The notes under the pieces: generated by a model
Told to the model about the DNA's origin: nothing
What the model saw: the letters and a program-made list of their open reading frames with translations, nothing else
The model's database searches: none
Part shown: positions 1 to 5,000 of the stretch, piece after piece
Position numbering within the stretch: the first letter of the stretch is position 1
How the letters are laid out: the number at the start of each line of letters is the position of its first letter
Program-made: the position numbers and the translations under genes
From: an uncultured Oscillospiraceae bacterium
GTDB taxonomy: Bacteria > Bacillota > Clostridia > Oscillospirales > Oscillospiraceae
DNA length: 6,210 nucleotides
Direction of reading: 5' to 3'
NCBI GenBank assembly: GCA_934668605.1
Contig: CAKUNY010000123.1
Location: forward strand, 1 to 6,210

Positions 1-62
1 TTCTTGACGGATTCCTCGGTGCGCAGGAGTTTGAGAACCTTAAAAAGAGCTTCGGAGTTTGA
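1..62 (+). CDS. C-terminal end of a DUF4214-type secreted protein (5' end outside window)
   Basis: Reading from base 3, the frame gives LDGFLGAQEFENLKKSFGV followed by TGA at 60-62. This closely matches the last residues of the large minus-strand protein that ends at 2062 (LNGFLGSQEFANLKAGFNV), which belong to its final DUF4214-type helical unit. The 'FLGSQEF' ending is typical of the last helix of these repeats. The gene is therefore a paralogue whose body lies to the left of the window; nothing about its other domains can be seen. A terminator follows 15 bases after the stop, so it ends its own transcription unit. DUF4214 units are commonly found at the C-terminus of exported clostridial proteins; a surface role is inference. 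Confidence 0.8.
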   Translation, partial: LDGFLGAQEFENLKKSFGV

Positions 63-77
63 TACTTACGGATATTT

Positions 78-119
78 CCCTGCTGCGGCACAGAATATAG
101 TACTGCGGCGGGGATTTTT
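78..119 (+). terminator. Intrinsic terminator after the DUF4214 gene
   Basis: An 11-pair stem joins 78-88 (CCCTGCTGCGG) to 103-113 (CTGCGGCGGGG). It contains four G-U pairs and has a 14-base loop. A short T run follows at 115-119. It lies just after the stop codon at 62. It is recognisably the same element as the terminator of the large minus-strand gene (2002-2042), sharing the TTTCCCTGC.GC.GCACAG stem start, but its stem has decayed more. Confidence 0.8.
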
Positions 120-178
120 ACACATGTAATTTTTTTGTGACACGTTTTTGTGAAATTTAGAATATATTATTAAATCAA

Positions 179-208
179 TTGACAATCCGTGCCGAAACGT
201 GGTATAAT
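179..208 (+). promoter_or_regulatory. SigA-type promoter with extended -10 for the BspA-like LRR gene
   Basis: A perfect -35 TTGACA (179-184) and a perfect -10 TATAAT (203-208) are separated by 18 bases. TGG precedes the -10, giving the extended -10 TGn motif. The 25 bases upstream (about 154-178) are almost pure A/T and could act as an UP element. Transcription would start near 215, giving a leader of about 47 bases before the ATG at 262. The minus-strand promoter at 1944-1973 has the same layout and shares most of its bases, including the spacer TGCC and the TATAATTAA ending. Confidence 0.85.
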
Positions 209-216
209 TAACAGCG

Positions 217-231
217 TGGTAATATTTACCA
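217..231. promoter_or_regulatory. Palindrome at the predicted transcription start (possible operator)
   Basis: TGGTAATATTTACCA has perfect 6-base arms around a 3-base centre. It sits 9 bases after the -10 box, where a repressor could block initiation or a small 5' hairpin could form. Its right half overlaps TTTACCAAAATAT, which recurs exactly at 1978-1990 beside the other promoter. No regulator is encoded here and the bases are A/T-rich, so chance is a real alternative. Confidence 0.25.
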
Positions 232-245
232 AAATATAAAACACA

Positions 246-251
246 AAAGGA
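246..251 (+). promoter_or_regulatory. Ribosome binding site of the BspA-like LRR gene
   Basis: AAAGGA lies 10 bases before the ATG at 262. It supports that start, which also gives a proper signal peptide (MKKIATIALAS). The transglutaminase-like gene on the other strand has no equivalent site. Confidence 0.65.
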
Positions 252-261
252 CGGATATAAA

Positions 262-1092
262 ATGAAGAAAATAGCTACTATAGCACTCGCATCTGCAATG
301 GCTTTTTCAGCGGCATCGGTCATTCCTCAGGAGCTTTTGGGAAATGAAAGCCTGTTTGGCTTTAATGTATCTGCGGCAGAGACCATAAAAAGCGGCACCT
401 GCGGAACAAATGCGGCGTGGACGCTTTATTCCGACGGAACACTCAGCATAAGCGGCAGGGGCGCAATGGACGATTACTCAAAATCATCAGATCAGCCCTG
501 GTACAGAGCTGCAGGCTCAATATCAGATGACCCCTTTATAACAAGGGTAGTTGTAGGCGCAGGCATTACCCATATCGGTTCATATGCCTTTTCGGACAAC
601 ACAAAGCTTGAAGCTGCCGATATTGCTCAGCAGTCTGTTCTGACTATCGGAAGAAATGCTTTTGATGGCTGTACAGCTCTTGGAAATGTGACGCTTCCTC
701 CGAGACTTACTACAATTGAGTATCGTGCATTTTACAACTGCACATCAATGACCGATCTGGTTATACCTGACAGCGTTTCATATGTAGGTATGAATGTATT
801 TGCAAGCTGTTCGGGTCTTAAAAATATTACTATACCTGTTGTTGATGTTAATTATGATTGTCGCGGTTATACAAGTGATATGGCATTTTACCAAACAAAC
901 ATTGAAACTTGTACACTGACGGGAAACGGAGCTATGAGTGGAAGTGAATATTCTCCTTTACAGAATACTAACATTATAACTCTTATAGTTTCAGATACAA
1001 TAACATCATTGTATCCTGCAACGCCCTCTTTGGCATCAAATATGCAGTCAATGCCTGCGGCTCTGCACATAAAAAGAAATGTATCTGCGTAG
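262..1092 (+). CDS. Secreted BspA-type leucine-rich-repeat protein, 3'-truncated
   Basis: The 276-residue frame begins with a signal peptide: MKK, a hydrophobic stretch to about residue 20, and a likely cleavage near VSA at 36-38. Residues 45-72 carry the GTCG..AAWTL.SDGTLSISG.G.M.DY motif that often opens clostridial BspA-like proteins. LRR_5-type repeats follow from about residue 92, with signatures such as ITHIGSYAF, LTIGRNAFDGC, LTTIEYRAFYNC and VSYVGMNVFASC. Such proteins are exported and mediate surface contacts; the ligand here is unknown. From about residue 250 (base 1009) the repeat pattern stops. The last 25 or so residues (YPATPSLASN... to NVSA) are only the antisense of the transglutaminase-like gene, so the natural C-terminus, and any DUF4214 anchor, is lost. 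The gene has its own consensus promoter and ribosome binding site, so it should still be expressed unless the join is an assembly error. Confidence 0.85.
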   Translation: MKKIATIALASAMAFSAASVIPQELLGNESLFGFNVSAAETIKSGTCGTNAAWTLYSDGTLSISGRGAMDDYSKSSDQPWYRAAGSISDDPFITRVVVGAGITHIGSYAFSDNTKLEAADIAQQSVLTIGRNAFDGCTALGNVTLPPRLTTIEYRAFYNCTSMTDLVIPDSVSYVGMNVFASCSGLKNITIPVVDVNYDCRGYTSDMAFYQTNIETCTLTGNGAMSGSEYSPLQNTNIITLIVSDTITSLYPATPSLASNMQSMPAALHIKRNVSA

Positions 1093-1910
1093 CCGTTGCA
1101 TACAATGGTATCATAAAGGAAGTAGCCTGCTATAGTCTGATTGGACCAGAGACCTGAATAGTCATTTGCTCCGATATCAGCAGCGCCGTCATCGTCATAT
1201 GAGCACTTATCGCACATTACCCTTACGATGTACTGTTCCTTGTATATCTCATCGACACTGCCCGAAAGATACTCGATATGCTTGTCCATCTCGCCTGCAA
1301 CAGCGTTAATAACGGTATTTCTTGCGGAAGCGGTGCTGAATTGGTCGTAAATGGATATCCAGAACTCGCTGCCGTCATAGCTGTAGCTCTCCAAAAAGAA
1401 AAACTGCGGATTATCGTTGACAAACGCCCAGAATACCTTATCAGCGGTGCCGGAGTCATAGCCGTTTACATCAAAATAGCCTGCCCAAGAGTATTTTTCG
1501 TCGTTATAAGAGCCTGAATACTGATAATCGCCTGTGTAGTAAAGTATATGCTCACCTGCATCATACAGATATTCATACAGCTCTTTTTCACTGCTGTTCA
1601 GCTGATCGTACACATAGCTTTTAGTGTAGTCATGGTAAAAATAATCCGATGCCGAAGCGTTGAGCCTTATCGTTCCGCCCGACTCTTCATTCTCAGCCCC
1701 TGCTTCATCAAAGGACATAGCATTTGCCTTAGCCTCATCAGAAACCTCATGCATGGGTATCCTAACGCTGTCTCCCGTGCGGTACTCATTTTCAGCCGAA
1801 CCGCTGTTGAACCTGCGGGGAGCTGTAAAGCCCACGTCCTCAGCCTTGCCGTCCACTGTTATTTTCGGAACGGAGACCGAAACAGGGCTTGCGGAGCCGG
1901 CTGCGGGCAC
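888..1910 (-). CDS. Transglutaminase-like protein, truncated at both ends (probable pseudogene or chimera)
   Basis: The frame from GTG at 1910 gives 340 residues. About 1-80 is a low-complexity linker. About 85-230 is a Tyr/Phe-rich region (for example FWAFVNDNPQFFFLESYSYDG) like the part that precedes the core in clostridial transglutaminase-like secreted proteins. The core follows: NQTIAGYFLYDTIVCNGYADTF, with Cys271 the expected nucleophile, then FMCRAAGIDCIFD. The family next needs a His (HAWN-like) and an Asp (WY..D.TW-like). These are absent, because after about residue 299 (base 1014) the frame is the antisense of the LRR gene down to the TAA at 888. At the other end there is no ATG, no ribosome binding site and no signal peptide. 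The frame is open back to a stop at 1941-1943, and 'CTVPAAGSASPV' could be the tail of a lost signal peptide. An internal ATG at 1754 has AGGA 5 bases upstream and could allow some translation. Catalysis is unlikely. Confidence 0.7.
   Translation of the reverse strand: MPAAGSASPVSVSVPKITVDGKAEDVGFTAPRRFNSGSAENEYRTGDSVRIPMHEVSDEAKANAMSFDEAGAENEESGGTIRLNASASDYFYHDYTKSYVYDQLNSSEKELYEYLYDAGEHILYYTGDYQYSGSYNDEKYSWAGYFDVNGYDSGTADKVFWAFVNDNPQFFFLESYSYDGSEFWISIYDQFSTASARNTVINAVAGEMDKHIEYLSGSVDEIYKEQYIVRVMCDKCSYDDDGAADIGANDYSGLWSNQTIAGYFLYDTIVCNGYADTFLFMCRAAGIDCIFDAKEGVAGYNDVIVSETIRVIMLVFCKGEYSLPLIAPFPVSVQVSMFVW
991..1020. other. Junction where two truncated genes meet tail to tail
   Basis: Left of about 1005 the plus strand reads as LRR_5 repeat (NIITLIVSDTITSL). 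Right of about 1015 the minus strand reads as transglutaminase core (AGIDCIFDAKEGVAGY). Neither protein makes sense beyond the other's border. A perfect inverted repeat, GATACAAT (994-1001) and ATTGTATC (1008-1015) with a 6-base spacer, sits exactly here. No T-rich hairpin terminator lies between the two converging genes. Confidence 0.6.
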
Positions 1911-1943
1911 GGTACACTTAATTGGGGAATTTCTCTGACATTA

Positions 1944-1973
1944 ATTATATCATATTAAGGCATAAATTGTCAA
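1944..1973 (-). promoter_or_regulatory. SigA-type promoter with extended -10 facing the transglutaminase-like gene
   Basis: On the minus strand, TTGACA (1973-1968) and TATAAT (1949-1944) are separated by 18 bases, with TGA before the -10 (extended -10). The predicted start, near 1937, is only about 27 bases before the first in-frame GTG (1910), and no ribosome binding site lies between. This is unlike the 47-base leader of the twin promoter at 179-208. An intact promoter without a usable leader suggests that the original start of the downstream gene was deleted. Confidence 0.8.
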
Positions 1974-2001
1974 TCATTTTACCAAAATATTTTAACTTGA
2001 C

Positions 2002-2042
2002 AAAAAAAATCTGCCGCAGCACAATATGCTGTGCTGCGGCAG
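2002..2042 (-). terminator. Strong intrinsic terminator of the large LRR-DUF4214 gene
   Basis: On the minus strand a perfect 13-pair stem, CTGCCGCAGCACA (2042-2030 with 2023-2011), has a 6-base loop and is followed by an A and eight T bases (2009-2002). It starts 20 bases after the TAA of the large gene. There is no T run on the plus-strand side, so it acts on minus-strand transcripts only. It is the better-preserved copy of the terminator at 78-119. Confidence 0.92.
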
Positions 2043-2061
2043 GGAAAATTTATTGTAAGCC

Positions 2062-5000
2062 TTATACGTTAAAGCCTGCCTTAAGATTAGCAAACTCCTG
2101 CGAGCCGAGGAAGCCATTGAGGACGTCCTCTCTTGAAGCGCCGTCTGCCATTTCGTTCAGCCAGTCTGCACGTCCCTCTGCGTCAGCCTCTCTGTCAAAG
2201 AATGTGCGGTAAAGAACGTCAACGTAATTCTCGTCGGGAAGCTCCTTGTTCACAAACTCGGGGGAGAAGATGAAGCCGTAGGCTATCTTTTCGGCAGTAG
2301 CCGCACCTGTGAGATAGTCGTTTGTCCAGTCGTTGAGACCCTTTACATCATAAGCTCTGTCAAGTGCCTTGGTGTACATTCTGGAAACGAATGCGGTGAG
2401 GTCGGAGTTCTGGTCACGGGGTTCGGTGGACTCATATGTGCCTGCGGTGATGCCGTAGCTGCCGCAAAGGTTATTAAATTCCTGTGAGCCTGCAAAGCTG
2501 TTCAGGATATAGCCATAGGAGCAGCCGCTGTCAAGAGTGCTTACCCATTCAGCCTTTCCTGCCTCGTCTGCCTCTCTGTCAAGGAGAGTGCGGTACATTC
2601 TGTCGATAAATTCGCTGTTTGAGAGGTTCTGGTTTGCAAGCTCCTCGCTGAGTACAAAGCCCGAAGCCACATCAGCGGCGGGTCTGCCGTTTTTAAGGTC
2701 TGCTATCCATTCAGCCTTGCCCTTTTCATCTGAGGGTCTGCCGAGGAGAGTTGTATAAAGTCGCTCTGCAAAATCGGCTATGGGGTCTGTTTCGGGCTGG
2801 TCGGGGTCTGCGGGCTTAAGGGTTGCGGTCAGTGTAAAGGTCTCACTGATACCGTTGCCGCAGTCATAGGTGTAGGTGATAGTATTTGCCGTAAAGCCTG
2901 TGAGAACGCCGTTTTCGCATACCGCACCCTGCCAGTTCGATGCCTTGGAGCTGTCGAAGCCTGCGGGGAGATTTGCAAGGTCATAGGTCTTGGTGACCTC
3001 ACCGATGTCAAAGCTGTTGCCTGCTAAATAGGTGCTTGTGAGAGCGGTGTTATTGCTCAGGTCAAGGCTTGTGAGACGGTTGTCGTTGCAGCCCAATATT
3101 GTAAGAGCGGTATTTTGGCTCAAATTAAGGCTTGCGAGCAAATTTTCGGAGCACTCCAGCCATGTAAGAGCGGTATTTTTGCTTACGTCAAGCTCTGCTA
3201 TCTGATTATTGTCGAAGTTCAGTGTTTTAAGCTTGGCGTTATTGCTTACATCAAGAGCTGTAAGCTTATTAGTGTAGCAGTCAAGCCTTATAAGCTCTGT
3301 GTTCTTGCTTACGTCAAGCTCTGTGAGCCGGTTGCTGCCGCAGTATAGTTCTTCAAGCTTGGTATTATTGCTTAAATCAAGAGCTGTGAGCTTGTTATTG
3401 TAGCAGTTAAGCTTTATAAGCTCTGTATTTTTGCTTATGTCAAGGCTTGTGAGCTGATTATTGGGGAGAGCCAATTCCTTAAGCTTGGTATTTCTGCTGA
3501 CATCAAGCCTTGTAACCTTGTCATTGGCGCAGTTCAGCAATTCAATATCGGTAAAATACTCTACACCCGTAAGGTCGTAAATGTCCTTGTTGTAGACTTC
3601 GATCTTGGTTACCGCAGCGATCTCGTCCTTTGAGAGATATCTGTTTCCGTTGGTATCAAACGTATCGGAAACATACTTTCTGAAAATAGGGTCGGGGAAG
3701 TTCTTTTCGTTTATCGCCACATCATCGGCACTTCTGAAAGCACCGATGGACAGGGTGACATTCATTTTATAGTTGTTTCCGCAGTCATAGTTATAGGTCA
3801 CGGAATTTGCTGTGAAGTTTTTCAGAGCGTTTGCGGCTTCGTCATATTCCGCACCTGACCAGTCGGCTGCATACTGAGCTTCAAAGCCCTCGGGGAGATT
3901 TGTCAGGGGATAGGTGTCAATGACCTCAGCTATGGGATATGTCTGGTTGGAAGCGGAAAATGTTTTAAGAGCGGTGCAGTTGTAAACATCAAGGCTTGTG
4001 AGCTGATTGTCGAAGCATTTCAATGTTGTAAGCTGGGTGCAGCCGTAAACATCAAGACCTGTGAGCTGATTGTAGGAGCAGTTCAATGCTGTAAGCATAT
4101 TGAGATTTCTGACGCTGAGGCTTGTGAGCTGATTGTAGGAGCAGTCCAAATTATTAAGATATTTTAAGCCGCTTACATCAAGGCTTGTGAGCTGATTATG
4201 ATAGCAGTTCAGTTTTTCAAGATCGGTGCAGCCGGTCAGATCAAGACTTGTGAGCTGATTACTTTCGCAGTCCAGGCTTATAAGTCCGGTGCAGTCGCTC
4301 AGATCAAGGCTTGTAAGCTTATTGAAGTTGCAGGACAGATTTTGAATTTCCTTGTTCAGCTTAAGGCTTTCGATCTGATTGGAGCCGCAGTACAGTTCAA
4401 CAAGCTTGGTATTGCTGCTCACGTCAAGGCTTGTGAGGTTATTGTTGTAGCATTTCAGTGTTTTAAGAGCAGCAAAGTACTCAATGCCCTTAAGACTGGA
4501 AATGTCCTTATAGGAAACATCGATCTGATCCACACTGTCCATTACGCTTCGGGACAATACGTCGCTTCCGTTAGCAAGCTCCTTTACGTACTGTCTGAAA
4601 TTGGGGTCGGGGAAGTTAGTCTCGTTTATGGGTACCTCAAAATTGGAGTCCGCCAGTGTAACGTCCATTGTCCTGCCGTTTCCGCAGTCATAGGTATAGG
4701 TCACGGTGCCTGTTCTGAAATTATACAGCATATTTGAATCGCTGACATATTCCGCACCTGCCCAGTTCGATGCCCTTGCGGGGTCAAAGCTTCCGGGGAG
4801 ATCGTCAAGAGCAAAGCTGCCCCCATTGCTTTCTATATAATATGTCTGGTTATAGAGCGAAAAACCTTTTAGTCCGGTGCAGCTGGTCAGATCAAGGCTT
4901 GTGAGCTGATTATTGTCGCACCACAGAGCGTTAAGAGCAGTACAGCCGCTTACATAAAGGCTTGTAAGCTTATTATCACGGCACCGCAGAGTTATAAGAG

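Larger units (their letters stand above)
1..208 (+). repeat. Left copy of a DUF4214-end / terminator / promoter module
   Basis: The order is DUF4214 C-terminus, stop, terminator with the TTTCCCTGC.GC.GCACAG core, A/T-rich spacer, and an extended -10 promoter. The same order occurs on the opposite strand at 2123-1944. Coding end, terminator and promoter core match clearly; the spacers match poorly, so the copies are old paralogues. Confidence 0.6.
1944..2123 (-). repeat. Right, inverted copy of the DUF4214-end / terminator / promoter module
   Basis: This is the minus-strand counterpart of bases 1-208. Each half-module ends in an inward-pointing promoter, so the 1.7 kb between them lies between diverged inverted repeats. 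The promoter stretch from TTGACA to TATAATTAA agrees at 25 of 33 positions by eye. Confidence 0.6.

Noticed and set aside
132..153. Direct repeat TTTTTGTGA twice, 13 bases apart, upstream of the first promoter
   Set aside because: It is short and A/T-rich in a low-complexity stretch; there is no support for a binding site.
66..323. Minus-strand 85-residue frame over the left intergenic region
   Set aside because: It covers the terminator, promoter and the start of the LRR gene in antisense and resembles no protein.
1548..1958. Plus-strand frames opposite the transglutaminase-like gene
   Set aside because: The minus-strand frame has recognisable family sequence and codon pattern; the plus-strand frames lack ribosome sites and look like shadows.
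1997..2002. Plus-strand TTGACA as a promoter -35
   Set aside because: It runs into the A tract and hairpin of the minus-strand terminator, with no -10 box at proper spacing and no plus-strand gene after it.
4198..4737. Plus-strand 179-residue frame within the LRR region (similarly 3115-3348)
   Set aside because: Its repeated 'KACELI' text is just the reverse reading of the 63-bp LRR units.
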